Source: Gammaproteobacteria bacterium (GTDB lineage Bacteria > Pseudomonadota > Gammaproteobacteria > Xanthomonadales > Wenzhouxiangellaceae). Taken from it: a stretch of 64,000 bases of DNA. The DNA lies in assembly GCA_021772975.1 (NCBI GenBank), contig JAJFKY010000001.1, forward strand, positions 186,001-250,000, in the 5' to 3' direction. The notes under the pieces were generated by a model, which had not been told where the DNA came from, made no database searches, and saw only the letters and a program-made list of their open reading frames with translations. Both the position numbers and the translations under genes were made by a program. Numbering within the stretch: position 1 is the stretch's first letter; each line of letters opens with the position of its first letter. Shown piece after piece: positions 17,513 to 27,022 of this stretch.

Positions 17513-19861
17513 TCAGCCCGTGCTGATACCCATTTCCCTGGCCAGCTCTATCGTATCGGCGTAGACAAGGTAGTCCGGATCACTCTGGCTCCAGATCGCC
17601 AGCGCATAATTCATAGATGCTCTGGCCAGCGCTGGCTGCTGCTGCCGCCACTGCAGGCGAGCCCGTTCGGCCCATAGCTCGGCACGCGCATCATCCATCC
17701 GAAAACCATGCTCCAGGGCAACCACTGCTCCATCCAGATTACCCGACAACACCATACTGCGCGCCAGGTAACTGTACAGCTCCGCCTGCATATAGGATAA
17801 ATCCCCACTGAGGATAGAGTTCTGAATGCTATCGATGGCTGACTGATAATGCAGTGCGCTTTGTGCATAATCCTGCTGCAGCTCAGCCAACAGGCCCTGG
17901 GCATAATCGGTTTGAAAGCTCACATGGCCCAGACCGAATTTTTCGATAATGGCAACCGACCGTTCAATGGCGCGCTCGCCGGCGGCATAATCACCTTTGA
18001 CCAGATAGGTAAACGACCAGCCAATCTGCATAAATTCATCCAGCGGCGCCTGCAGCTGCGCTTCGGCCGCCGACAATAAATCTTCCGCCGCGGCATACTC
18101 GCCCAACATCGCATAGAAGTTCACGGCCTGCATCTCAACTTCAAACACGATATCCAGCGGGGTATTGTATTGCTGCTCGTAAGCCTTGCGCTCCTGCAAT
18201 AGTGCAATGCCCTCGCGTAAGCGGCCCTGACGCTGCAATAGCCGAATTTGCGCATCCAGCACCAAGCTGTGCTGCTGTGGATTATTGGCAATGCTGCGTG
18301 CTTCACCTAAGTACTCATTGGCTGCCAGGGTATTGCCGGAGCGCGCCGCCAGATTGGCCAGTTTGATCAGCGGTGTTACCGTACCGGGCCGCAGCAGAGC
18401 GGCTTGTTCAAATTGCTGACGGGCTAACTCACGCTCGCCAATATCCTGATACAACACGCCCAGCCTAACCGGCGCCGTCATATCGTCGGGACGCTGCTCG
18501 CTGTAGCGGACGGCAAAATTGATCGCCTTTTCCAGATCACCCTGGGCCCGGTACAACTCGGATAGTTCAGACAACACCCGGCTGTCGTTGGGGTCCAGTT
18601 CCAGAATCTTCTGATAGGCCTGCCGAGCCCCCGTTAACTGGCCGGACCATTTATAGTGATTGGCCAGCCGCCAGTAAGCACCGACATCATTAGGGTTCAA
18701 CTCAACCCGCATCTTTAACACCGCGTTACTTTTTTCCAGCTGCCCCGACAGGCTGTATACATTGGCTTTGAGAATATCCTTATCGGCAGCGGATAACCTG
18801 TGATCATGCGGTTCCACTGAGCGGGCCAACGCAATGGCCTCTTCGGAGCGCCCCTGGCTAATCAGTAAATCCACCTTGACCAATCCCGCCAGCGCGAACC
18901 CGGGATCTTGCTCGAGGGCCGAATCCAGCGCGGCTATGGCCTGTTCAAAATCATTCTGAATCAAGCGCTGATTGCGAGCGGATATATAGTCTTTTACCGC
19001 CGTCAGCGAATTGCTGTACTGCTCATTGACCGGCAGATCGTCAGCCAGGCGGCCACCACCGGCTGGAACTTCCAGGGTATTTTTAATCGCTGCTGACAGG
19101 CGATCGATCAATGGCATCACCGCGCTGCCGGAGAAGGTGTATTCTTCGACCAGCCGCAGGCCATCGGGCTGGTACATACGGGCGGTTAATGACACCTCAT
19201 CGCCATTGCGGTCGATGCTGCCGTTAATAAAATACTGCTGGTTGTTGTTGGCCGCAATTTCCCGTTGCAGGCTGTGCGGCACCTGCAGGCCATCCTGGTA
19301 ACCGGCGCGGAGCAACTGAGCATACATACCCCATTCGTGATGGGTATAAACAGTGGTCAGGGTTAGATAGGGATTTTGACTGAGATCCTGCCCAAGCATT
19401 TCGGCCACACCATATTGCAACCAGTCCAGTTCCTGATCACCCGAGGTATTGTCCCAGAAAAACAGCATTAAAGAATGCCGGAACGCCGCCTTGGGGATGT
19501 ATTTTTCTACCGTCTGACCCTCCTCATCGAGGACCATCACTTTTTCCGCCGTCGCACCCATGTGCTGGCCGGAAAACAGGGTAAATAACAAACCCGTGGT
19601 CGCTATCAGATTAATTGGCACGCCAACCAATTCTGTCCGGGTCACTTTGTCTTTGCCCGGCTTGCCATGCTCGTAGGCAATCAGGATCACCGCCGGCAGC
19701 AATGAGAACAAACCCCAGAAAAACACGTCGGTCAAGGTGGGTGACAACAGATAACGCTCTACCAGCCGATCCAGAATTTCGATCAGAACCCAGCACGCGC
19801 CAACATACACGCCTACCGCCTGCAGGACATGCCGCTCTCTGATTTCACTAAATAAACTCAT
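17513..19861 (-). CDS. Membrane-anchored TPR protein
   Basis: A 782-residue protein. Three hydrophobic helices near the N-terminus (about 12-32, 42-63 and 81-98) are preceded by SLFSEIRERHVLQAVGVYV, a start seen in many gammaproteobacterial proteins that combine a TPR tail with CadC- or cyclase-like modules. Residues 130-260 resemble the TolB-N/FlgO-like region (VSLTARMYQPDGLRLVEEY, then DRLSAAIKNTLEVP). Many TPR repeats fill about 290-770. No catalytic motif was seen. It is a single minus-strand gene convergent with hemY. Its role is probably protein-protein scaffolding at the membrane. Confidence 0.75.
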   Translation of the reverse strand: MSLFSEIRERHVLQAVGVYVGACWVLIEILDRLVERYLLSPTLTDVFFWGLFSLLPAVILIAYEHGKPGKDKVTRTELVGVPINLIATTGLLFTLFSGQHMGATAEKVMVLDEEGQTVEKYIPKAAFRHSLMLFFWDNTSGDQELDWLQYGVAEMLGQDLSQNPYLTLTTVYTHHEWGMYAQLLRAGYQDGLQVPHSLQREIAANNNQQYFINGSIDRNGDEVSLTARMYQPDGLRLVEEYTFSGSAVMPLIDRLSAAIKNTLEVPAGGGRLADDLPVNEQYSNSLTAVKDYISARNQRLIQNDFEQAIAALDSALEQDPGFALAGLVKVDLLISQGRSEEAIALARSVEPHDHRLSAADKDILKANVYSLSGQLEKSNAVLKMRVELNPNDVGAYWRLANHYKWSGQLTGARQAYQKILELDPNDSRVLSELSELYRAQGDLEKAINFAVRYSEQRPDDMTAPVRLGVLYQDIGERELARQQFEQAALLRPGTVTPLIKLANLAARSGNTLAANEYLGEARSIANNPQQHSLVLDAQIRLLQRQGRLREGIALLQERKAYEQQYNTPLDIVFEVEMQAVNFYAMLGEYAAAEDLLSAAEAQLQAPLDEFMQIGWSFTYLVKGDYAAGERAIERSVAIIEKFGLGHVSFQTDYAQGLLAELQQDYAQSALHYQSAIDSIQNSILSGDLSYMQAELYSYLARSMVLSGNLDGAVVALEHGFRMDDARAELWAERARLQWRQQQPALARASMNYALAIWSQSDPDYLVYADTIELAREMGISTG

Positions 19862-19976
19862 TGGCTAACCCGGTTATCGTCAGCGTCTGCAGGCAGACTA
19901 GCATATTGCAAGCCATCAACGACTGCCAAAAGTAACAGCTAAAGCCCGAAAACAATACTTTGGTATCAAGTCCGAG

Positions 19977-20990
19977 CTAGCGCGGGGCAAAGTCGAACGA
20001 ATCGTAAAATAACTGCTCTTCAGGCAAACCGTTGCCAATAAAAGCATGCCGCGCAGCATCAATCATGGCTGGTGGACCACTCATATAAACGTCATGGTCT
20101 TTGAGCTTCGGGTATTCGGCCAGCAAAGCTTCATGCACCCAGCCCGCGGCGCCTTGCCAGCCATCATCCGGACTCGACTCGGCCAATACTCCGGTGTAAT
20201 GCAGGTGATCATATCGTCTGGCCCAGTCCAGCGCGGTATCGTGCATGTACAGTTCAGCCAGATTGCGGGCGCCCCAGAACAGATGCACAGGCCGGGTATC
20301 ACCGGCATGATACAGATGCTCAAGCATAGCCTTGAGTGGCGCAAATCCGGTCCCACCGGCCATCATCAATATCGGGCGTTGGCTGTCTTCACGCAGAAAA
20401 AACGTGCCCAGCGGACCCTCAAAACGGATGATGGCTTTATCGGGCATCCCGTGGAAGACATATTCCGTGAAATCACCGCCTTCGACATAGCGCACATGCA
20501 GTTCAAGGTAGTCCTCGTAGTGCGGTGCGGATGCCAGCGAAAAGGCCCGGCGCTTGCCGCCCGGCAATAAAATATCCACATATTGACCCGCCAGAAACTG
20601 TAACCGCTGACCTTTCGGTAAAGTCATGCGCAAGCGCGCCACAGTTGGTGACAGCAGTACTTTTTCCTGCACCCTGGCAGGCAGCATACGGACCGGCAGA
20701 TCACGCACTGCATCAATTTCACGTGCCTTAATGACCAGGTCAGTGGTCGGGACCGCCTGACAGAACAGCGCTTCGCCCTGCTGTTGCTGCTGCTCGGTCA
20801 GAGCGTTGGGCGGCAATAATGGATAGCTGATCTGGCCTTCGAGGACCTGACCATGGCAACTGGCGCAGGTGCCATTTCGGCAGGAGTAAGACAGCATCAC
20901 CCCCTGGCGCAGGGCCGCGGCAAGCACGCTTTCGCCGCTGTTGACTGAAAAACGGGTGCCGCTGTCCTGAATCGTAACGGTGTGCGTCAT
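19977..20990 (-). CDS. 2Fe-2S ferredoxin/FAD/NAD(P)H reductase (CDP-6-deoxy-glucoseen reductase-like)
   Basis: A 337-residue electron-transfer flavoprotein. Plant-type 2Fe-2S domain (1-90) with Cys37, Cys42, Cys45 and Cys77 (SYSCRNGTCASC and LFCQAV), then the FAD domain with RAFSLAS, then the NAD(P) domain with GGTGFAPLKAML. The ferredoxin-first order is that of phenol hydroxylase reductase and of proteins annotated as CDP-6-deoxy-delta-3,4-glucoseen reductase. No sugar-synthesis genes are near, so that name should not be taken as function. ATG 20990 gives the exact domain start. Confidence 0.88.
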   Translation of the reverse strand: MTHTVTIQDSGTRFSVNSGESVLAAALRQGVMLSYSCRNGTCASCHGQVLEGQISYPLLPPNALTEQQQQQGEALFCQAVPTTDLVIKAREIDAVRDLPVRMLPARVQEKVLLSPTVARLRMTLPKGQRLQFLAGQYVDILLPGGKRRAFSLASAPHYEDYLELHVRYVEGGDFTEYVFHGMPDKAIIRFEGPLGTFFLREDSQRPILMMAGGTGFAPLKAMLEHLYHAGDTRPVHLFWGARNLAELYMHDTALDWARRYDHLHYTGVLAESSPDDGWQGAAGWVHEALLAEYPKLKDHDVYMSGPPAMIDAARHAFIGNGLPEEQLFYDSFDFAPR

Positions 20991-21137
20991 AAGCCGAGTT
21001 CTGATTACCAATCTCATTATATGGAGCGTCCGGCGGCGTTTTCCAGCTGGATGCCAGCGCTGTGCCGCTTTTGCGCCGCTACGCCGGCGTATGGCTTTTG
21101 GTATCCTAACCAGCTGTTTGGATCAGTTGGGAAAAGC

Positions 21138-21488
21138 ATGCGCTGGAGCAGGGTATTGGTGGCAGAAAGCCCGTTGCATGCGGGATTGGCCAAAATTACT
21201 CTGGAGGCGGCTGGATTGACGGTCCAGTTGCGCCAGATGGAGCTATGGGCGGTAGCTGTTGAAGTGCTGTACAGCGAAGGCGCCGCGCCCTCTGTATGGG
21301 TGCCGGAGAGTCAGGCGCAGCAGGCGCGCGAACTGCTTCGAGAACATCAGGAAAAACTGCACTCCCAGGCACTGGACTCTGATAGCGACTGGTTTTGCAG
21401 GCACTGTGAAGAACGCAACGGCAGTAATTTTGAGAGCTGCTGGCAATGCGGCGAACCCGCTCCAAACCCAGCGCCCCAACCCGGATAA
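21138..21488 (+). CDS. DUF2007-like domain fused to a zinc ribbon
   Basis: A 116-residue protein. Residues 1-75 look like the DUF2007 'signal transducing' fold (RVLVAESPLHAGLAKITLEA, later VWVPESQAQQARELL). The tail has a CxxC...CxxC zinc ribbon (WFCRHCEERNGSNFESCWQC) like RanBP2 fingers, then a proline-rich end. ATG 21138 is preceded by GGGAAAAGC, a fair RBS. It ends 7 bases before the thioesterase start and heads a five-gene plus-strand run. Function unknown. Confidence 0.75.
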   Translation: MRWSRVLVAESPLHAGLAKITLEAAGLTVQLRQMELWAVAVEVLYSEGAAPSVWVPESQAQQARELLREHQEKLHSQALDSDSDWFCRHCEERNGSNFESCWQCGEPAPNPAPQPG

Positions 21489-21495
21489 CAACACT

Positions 21496-21942
21496 ATGGC
21501 CGAACCACAGCCCGTGACCAATTTTACCCTCACCAATGCCAGCCTAAGCGGCATGAACCGCTCCAGCGAAAATACTCTGAATGCGTTGATGGGATTAAAG
21601 TTTACGGCCGTGGGAGCGGACTTTATCCAGGCAGAACTGCCTGTCGATGCCCGTACCCATCAGCCCTATGGCTTACTCCACGGGGGCGCTTCAGCGGCCT
21701 TAATCGAAACCCTGGGCAGCGTGGCTTCCTATATCCTGGTTGCTGAACAGGGCAAGCTTGCAGTCGGTATTGAAATCAATGCCAACCACGTGCGCGGCAT
21801 CAGAAAAGGCAAAGTGATCGGCACTGTCAAGGGCCTGCATATTGGCCGCAGCACGCATGTCTGGGAGGTGCGGGTGCACAATCTCCAGCAGCAATTGATC
21901 TGCGCCGGTCGGCTGACCACAGCTATCGTGCCGGCCAGATAA
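21496..21942 (+). CDS. PaaI/YdiI-type hotdog thioesterase
   Basis: A 148-residue hotdog-fold acyl-CoA thioesterase. The active-site helix reads YGLLHGGASAALIETLGS with the catalytic Glu, and IEINANHVRGIRKGKVIG forms the CoA-side strand, typical of YdiI/MenI. ATG 21496 gives the family length. Menaquinone genes are absent from the window, so a role in general acyl-CoA clearance is as likely as MenI function. It is followed 8 bases later by an acyltransferase. Confidence 0.87.
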   Translation: MAEPQPVTNFTLTNASLSGMNRSSENTLNALMGLKFTAVGADFIQAELPVDARTHQPYGLLHGGASAALIETLGSVASYILVAEQGKLAVGIEINANHVRGIRKGKVIGTVKGLHIGRSTHVWEVRVHNLQQQLICAGRLTTAIVPAR

Positions 21943-21950
21943 ACCGCGCC

Positions 21951-22739
21951 ATGTGGCATTTGCTGTACCGCCTGCCCTGGCTGATATTGCTGGTGATAAT
22001 CAGTCTGCTATCACTGCTGTTGTGTAATCCATTGGGCCATCGCATTCAGCTGGGCCGCTACACACTGGCGCAATATGTCATGCGCAGCTGGGCAATTTTC
22101 GCGTGTGGCCTGTTCGGTTTGCAGGTCAGCCTGCAGGGCCGGTTGCAACGGGGTCCGTTGCTGGTGGTCGCCAATCATCAATCCTGGCAGGATGTGCTGG
22201 TGCTGTTGAGTATTGAGCCAATGGCATTCGTGGCCAAACAGGAGATTCGTGGCTGGCCGGTGCTTGGCTTCCTGGTCGCTGCGGCGGGCACTCTGTTCAT
22301 ACAGCGCGGCAATTCTCAATCATTGAACATGGCTCGCGACGGCATGCATACAGCCTTCAGCAAAGACCGGATCGTATTGGTATTTCCGGAAGCGGGCGTG
22401 CCGTTGACACCCGGAGTCGGCCGTTTCCACGGGCGTATGTTTGCGCCGGCGATCAACAACCGGATACCGGTCCAGCCGCTGGCCATCCGCTATCTGGAAA
22501 ATGGCCGGCTGTCACAGCGTTCGCGCTTCCGGCCCAAAGAAGGCTTCGTAGTCAGTTTTTTCCGTCTGCTCAGCGCACCCATCACCCAGGTACAGGTCCA
22601 TGCCCTGGAGGTGATGGACACCACGGCCGGCAGTCAGCGCAATGATCTGGCCCGCTGGGCAGAACAACAGGTGCGCACCTGTTATGATCCCGACAACATC
22701 CTCGACCATGAGCGCGCCTCGCGCGAACGACCTGTATGA
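21951..22739 (+). CDS. 1-acyl-glycerol-3-phosphate acyltransferase family protein
   Basis: A 262-residue PlsC-type membrane acyltransferase. N-terminal membrane helix (about 8-27); block I NHQSWQD (75-81, the NHx4D site); block II region IQRGNSQS; block III FPEAGV (145-150), with EAG where most members have EGT. Block IV is near IPVQPLAIRY. It could make phosphatidic acid or acylate another lysolipid. It overlaps the next gene by ATGA. Confidence 0.87.
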   Translation: MWHLLYRLPWLILLVIISLLSLLLCNPLGHRIQLGRYTLAQYVMRSWAIFACGLFGLQVSLQGRLQRGPLLVVANHQSWQDVLVLLSIEPMAFVAKQEIRGWPVLGFLVAAAGTLFIQRGNSQSLNMARDGMHTAFSKDRIVLVFPEAGVPLTPGVGRFHGRMFAPAINNRIPVQPLAIRYLENGRLSQRSRFRPKEGFVVSFFRLLSAPITQVQVHALEVMDTTAGSQRNDLARWAEQQVRTCYDPDNILDHERASRERPV

Positions 22740-23740
22740 CCCAAGCATTCGACCCATTCAAGCCGACAGGCCTGCTGCGTAATCAGCATGTTCAATCCAT
22801 GCTGGTAAGCAGCCCGCCACGCCGCTGGCGCATTAAAAAGCGGGTAGCCGATTATCAGCGGCACAGCCAGCTGGAAGTGGTCACTACCCCGGCAGGCGTG
22901 CGCCTGCTGGCCAAGCGCACACTGGCCAGCAACGGCTCACCCACAGCCCGGGTCATTCTGCTGCACGGCTGGGAAGGCTGTGTTGATTCCAGTTATCTGA
23001 TGGCGGTCGGCAATCACTTGTGGCATGCCGGTTGTGAAACCATCCGGCTGAATTTTCGTGATCACGGCACTTCACATTATCTAAACGAGGGACTGTTTCA
23101 TTCCTGCCGCCTGGATGAGGTCGCTGATGCGGTCAAAATTCTCAGCAGTGACAGCCAGACCCCGGTCTTTCTGGTCGGTTTTTCACTGGGGGGCAACTTT
23201 GCTTTGCGCGTCAGTTGCCGGGCGCACACTTTTCCGGTCGCGCCAGTGCATACCTACGCGGTCAGTCCGGTCATTGTGCCCCGGCATGTGCTTGACGCGA
23301 TGCAGGACGGCCTGTTTATCTATCAGAAATACTTCGTCGGCAAGTGGCGTAATTCATTGCGTAAGAAAGCCGAGCTGTTTCCTGATCAATATGAGTTCGA
23401 TGACTGGTTTAAGCTTAAGGATTTACACGCCATGACCCGCTTGCTGGTAGAACGCTACACTGAGTATGAGCGGGTGGATGACTATTTCCGCGGCTATTCG
23501 ATTGATGGTGATTATCTGCAGGCTCTACAGCTGCCCGCCACTATCATCACCGCCAAAGACGATCCGATTATTCCGGTCGGAGATTTTGCATTATTGCCCG
23601 ACAACCCCAATCTGACAATCGAGGTGCATGACCATGGCGGTCATTGCGGGTTTATCCAGAACTGGGCTTTGACCAGTTGGCTGGAACAGGAACTGGCGAA
23701 CCGGATCGCCGCACACACAGAAGCATTGCAACAATCATGA
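22736..23740 (+). CDS. YheT-family alpha/beta hydrolase
   Basis: A 334-residue hydrolase of the YheT/ABHD1-3 group. Opening FKPTGLLRNQHVQSML is typical. Oxyanion HGWEGC, nucleophile elbow GFSLGGN, Asp in ITAKDDPIIPV and His in HDHGGHCGF complete the triad. No signal peptide. The ATG overlaps the acyltransferase stop and its stop overlaps the TPR gene (ATGA), so three genes are translationally coupled. The substrate is unknown; lipid esters fit the context. Confidence 0.88.
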   Translation: MTQAFDPFKPTGLLRNQHVQSMLVSSPPRRWRIKKRVADYQRHSQLEVVTTPAGVRLLAKRTLASNGSPTARVILLHGWEGCVDSSYLMAVGNHLWHAGCETIRLNFRDHGTSHYLNEGLFHSCRLDEVADAVKILSSDSQTPVFLVGFSLGGNFALRVSCRAHTFPVAPVHTYAVSPVIVPRHVLDAMQDGLFIYQKYFVGKWRNSLRKKAELFPDQYEFDDWFKLKDLHAMTRLLVERYTEYERVDDYFRGYSIDGDYLQALQLPATIITAKDDPIIPVGDFALLPDNPNLTIEVHDHGGHCGFIQNWALTSWLEQELANRIAAHTEALQQS

Positions 23741-25839
23741 TTGAAGAAGCCCTGGATTACTATCAGGACGGCAATTACGAAGCCGCCTATGCGCTCTACC
23801 AAAAAATGCTGGCCGATGAGCCCGGCAATCACGAAGTGCTGTACATGCTGTCGATGTGCCGTCAGCAGCAGAGCCGCTGGCAGGAAGCGATCAGCCTGCT
23901 CAACGAGGCCATAGATAACAACCCTGACAATCCGGTCTATCACTACGCGCTGGGCGGCCTGTATATGCGCAGCGGCGACAGCCAGCGCGCACTGGCGAGA
24001 TACCGCAAGGCCAGTGAGCTGCGCCCCAATGAACCGCGCTCGCGAATCGGCGTCGGCTATGCATTGCTGGCCAGTAATATGCTGGAAGAAGCCACTGCTG
24101 AGCTGAAAGCCGCGATGCGCGCAGCCGAAGACCAGCCGGAAGTCAAAGCCACCGCATTGGCGCATCTGGGTGTGATCGCGCTGCAGCAGGCTCAGCTGCA
24201 TGAAGCACTCGGCTACCTGCAGAACGCTGCCGAACTTAACCCGGAGGATGTCTATATTCAGACCCATCTGGGCCGGGCTTTTCTGGCCAGCGGTCAGGCC
24301 GGTTTTGCGGTGCAGTGTTTTCACAACGCACAGGGCTCCCGGGACCAGCGTTATCAATCCGAACCGATGCTGCTGCTGTGGCTGGGTCAGGCGCTGGAAC
24401 AGACCGGCGATATGGTCGGCGCGGTGAATGCCTGGCGGGAGTTATTGCAGCAAGGCGTTGAGCATCCGGAATTGCTGTTCAACCTGGCGCGTGCGCACTT
24501 GCACGGCCGGCAGCCACAGCAGGCAATCAACTTGCTGCTCAGGGCTAAAAAAGTCAGTCCGGATGTGCCTGAAATCAGCCATTTACTGGCCACTGCCTGG
24601 CAGCAGACCGGCCGCCAGGATGCCGCCCGGCAAGAGCTCGAACAGCTCCCGGCCACTGACCGGACCGGCCAGCGACAACTGGCACGGCTATATCTTGCCC
24701 AGGCCCATTATGCCAAAGCGGCAGACATCGCTGAACAGCTGGTGCGCGATCCGGAGGACCCGGATCTGCTGCTGGCCGCTCAGGTGGCTGTTACCCGGCG
24801 CCAGGCGGACAGCGCGCATCAGTATCTGAATCAACTCGACCAGGTTGCGCAATCATCCATCCCCGGCACCTGGTTACGGGCCCTGGCCTATGTGCAGGAT
24901 GATCCGGACAAGGCCCGGCAACTGGCGCAGCAACTGCTTGAGCATGACAATCTGCCGGCCGATATCAAGCAGTCAGCACTGCGCCTGCAGGCCCAGGCAC
25001 TGCATGCACAAGGCCAGTACAATCAGGCCTGGCAAAGTCTGGATGCCTTGCCGCAACAGCGCTGCCAGAGCCTGGATGTTGTTACCGAACCCGGCCCGGA
25101 TGGCCAGACCAGCAGTGATGATCTGACGCTGTTTGATCGCGATCTGATACTGTCCTGGCCACCCAAACCACCCGGCCGCCAGCGCATGTCGCCGGTGTTT
25201 GTACTTGGCTGGCCCGGAACCGCCCGCGCCAAGCTGTTGCAGGCCTTGTCATTTCATCCGGATATCGATGTCATCCGCGACCGGCCGGTACAGGCCAATG
25301 AGGCTGCCACCCGCTACTCCAGCACCACCGACCGCCGCCATCTGTATACCTGGCCACGCGACCCGGCTCAGCTTGATCAGATCAGCGAAGCGGACTGGCT
25401 GCTATTGCGTAACCACTACCGCAAGCAGGCTATTCAATCGCTGGGCAGCGAGCCTGGCCCGGTGGTGATCGACAGTCTGGAATTACCCATCAGCGCATTG
25501 ATTGCCATCCAGCGGCTGTTCCCGGACGCCACCATCATCAATCTGCAAAATGATCTGGATGATCTGCGTCTGCACTGGCGCTGGAACGGCTATCAGGACC
25601 AGGACGAACTGCGTGATGTTTATCTGCATCAACAAAGACTGTTAAAGCAGGCCCGTCATGCACTGGTATTGCCCTGGGTCGATCTGCTGACCCGGCAGGT
25701 ACTGGAAGACCCACAGGCCACCTTGACACCGCTGCTGGAACACTTCGGACTGCAGTGGGACGATGCCATGGCGGAGCCGCTGACCGAATCACTGCTGAGC
25801 CCGCCTAACGGGGCCGGCAAGCACTATAAGAATCAGTAA
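23737..25839 (+). CDS. TPR protein with C-terminal sulfotransferase-like domain
   Basis: A 700-residue protein. About 14 TPR-like repeats cover residues 1-480 (for example DYYQDGNYEAAYALYQKML). A C-terminal domain (about 485-700) has the shape of TPR-linked sulfotransferases: PVFVLGWPGTARAKLLQALS where a PAPS-binding loop would sit, and a later VIDSLELPISALIAIQRLFPDATIINL. The loop lacks the usual PRSGT/SGTS pattern, so PAPS binding and catalysis are uncertain. ATG 23737 overlaps the preceding stop; the longer frame would run inside the hydrolase gene. No signal peptide. Confidence 0.8.
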   Translation: MIEEALDYYQDGNYEAAYALYQKMLADEPGNHEVLYMLSMCRQQQSRWQEAISLLNEAIDNNPDNPVYHYALGGLYMRSGDSQRALARYRKASELRPNEPRSRIGVGYALLASNMLEEATAELKAAMRAAEDQPEVKATALAHLGVIALQQAQLHEALGYLQNAAELNPEDVYIQTHLGRAFLASGQAGFAVQCFHNAQGSRDQRYQSEPMLLLWLGQALEQTGDMVGAVNAWRELLQQGVEHPELLFNLARAHLHGRQPQQAINLLLRAKKVSPDVPEISHLLATAWQQTGRQDAARQELEQLPATDRTGQRQLARLYLAQAHYAKAADIAEQLVRDPEDPDLLLAAQVAVTRRQADSAHQYLNQLDQVAQSSIPGTWLRALAYVQDDPDKARQLAQQLLEHDNLPADIKQSALRLQAQALHAQGQYNQAWQSLDALPQQRCQSLDVVTEPGPDGQTSSDDLTLFDRDLILSWPPKPPGRQRMSPVFVLGWPGTARAKLLQALSFHPDIDVIRDRPVQANEAATRYSSTTDRRHLYTWPRDPAQLDQISEADWLLLRNHYRKQAIQSLGSEPGPVVIDSLELPISALIAIQRLFPDATIINLQNDLDDLRLHWRWNGYQDQDELRDVYLHQQRLLKQARHALVLPWVDLLTRQVLEDPQATLTPLLEHFGLQWDDAMAEPLTESLLSPPNGAGKHYKNQ

Positions 25840-25933
25840 AATACGGATTTGGCCGGCTTACGCTTAGACCTGAAGCAGGCTGGTCAACCAGCAACAGACA
25901 GTGCCCAGGGACAACCCGGCCTGCCAGCTGTAA

Positions 25934-26917
25934 TTATTGACGCCGTGCAAGCTGCATGCCGGCAACCGGCACAAATGAATTGCCCTTGTCATCCACAAAC
26001 CTGAACGGCACGGACAACGATTCAAAATTGATATTTTTCAGCACTGCAAAATGCAGATGCGGACCGGTGGAATAGCCTGACGATCCGGAACGCGCAATAC
26101 GCTGCCCCGCCACCACGCTGTCACCCACATTCAGAGCCGCCGAACCCTGCAGAATATGGGCGTAGATCGCGTATGTGCCGTCGCCATGCAGCACCATGAC
26201 GTGGTTGGCTTTATCTAGAAAATAATCACTCTGACCGCCAAAGCTGTAATCTTCGGTAATCAGTACTACCGTACCGGCCCTGGCGGCCATGATGTCGGTG
26301 CCCACCGGCATTTCAAAATCCACCGCGTAAGTACTGGGCTGTTGCGCGTGCGAAAACCGGCCGTTGAATGCCTGCGATACCCGATAACTGCGGTTGGCTG
26401 GCAGCGGCAGCTGATACTGATGGTTATCCTGCCGGCTGGCCGGGTTTCCCAGCACCCATTGAAAGGTAAAGCTGGGAATCGCCGCGCGCCCCCGGTAAAG
26501 GGTCACCGTCGCTCCGGCCGGCACCACTTGTCTTCGCGGCTGGTCAGCAAATGCTGAAGCGGTCACCTCAGCCTGAATGTCCCCAGGTAACGGATTACGC
26601 ACCCGCAGCACATTATTCCCGTCTATCTGTTCCGCCAGCACCACCGGCTGCGGAGAGGCCTGCCCGGAGGTTGGCACCTGAATGGTCTCTGCTGCCTCGC
26701 TCAGCGGCTCCTGATCGGTAAACACCCATTGGCCATTCTCGTCTTTGTATTTGTAGATATCGCTGGCGTAAAGATGACAAGCACTGATGCCGGTGAGGGC
26801 GAGATAAAAGCCTGTAATGGCAAGTAATTTAAATAACATAACGGCTATGCAGATTGCCGGAAGAGCAACTTTTGGACCGAGCACAGTATATCGCCAGCGG
26901 TTACTCGGCGTTGTCAT
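25934..26917 (-). CDS. M23-family peptidase with DUF4124 domain
   Basis: A 327-residue exported peptidase. After a hydrophobic signal (LFKLLAITGFYLALTG), residues about 50-75 form a DUF4124 motif (IYKYKDENGQWVFTDQEPLS). Residues about 195-315 are an M23 LytM-type zinc domain: YAVDFEMPVGTDIMAARAG, ALNVGDSVVAGQRI and TGPHLHFAVL. It may cleave peptidoglycan or act in the envelope. ATG 26839 would give a shorter, cleaner signal peptide starting MLFKLL and is an equally good start. Convergent with the TPR gene. Confidence 0.85.
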   Translation of the reverse strand: MTTPSNRWRYTVLGPKVALPAICIAVMLFKLLAITGFYLALTGISACHLYASDIYKYKDENGQWVFTDQEPLSEAAETIQVPTSGQASPQPVVLAEQIDGNNVLRVRNPLPGDIQAEVTASAFADQPRRQVVPAGATVTLYRGRAAIPSFTFQWVLGNPASRQDNHQYQLPLPANRSYRVSQAFNGRFSHAQQPSTYAVDFEMPVGTDIMAARAGTVVLITEDYSFGGQSDYFLDKANHVMVLHGDGTYAIYAHILQGSAALNVGDSVVAGQRIARSGSSGYSTGPHLHFAVLKNINFESLSVPFRFVDDKGNSFVPVAGMQLARRQ

Positions 26918-27022
26918 GGGCTTCAGGTTAACCCGCTTATAGCAATCAGTTCGAGCCCTGCCGTCAACCGATTCCAGCCTATCGCGTTATAGCCAGTATC
27001 AATCACACATGGAACATTCAGT

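Noticed and set aside
19977-20990. True CDP-6-deoxy-glucoseen reductase for deoxysugar synthesis
   Set aside because: The domain order fits, but no deoxysugar genes are near; the name is only a family label.
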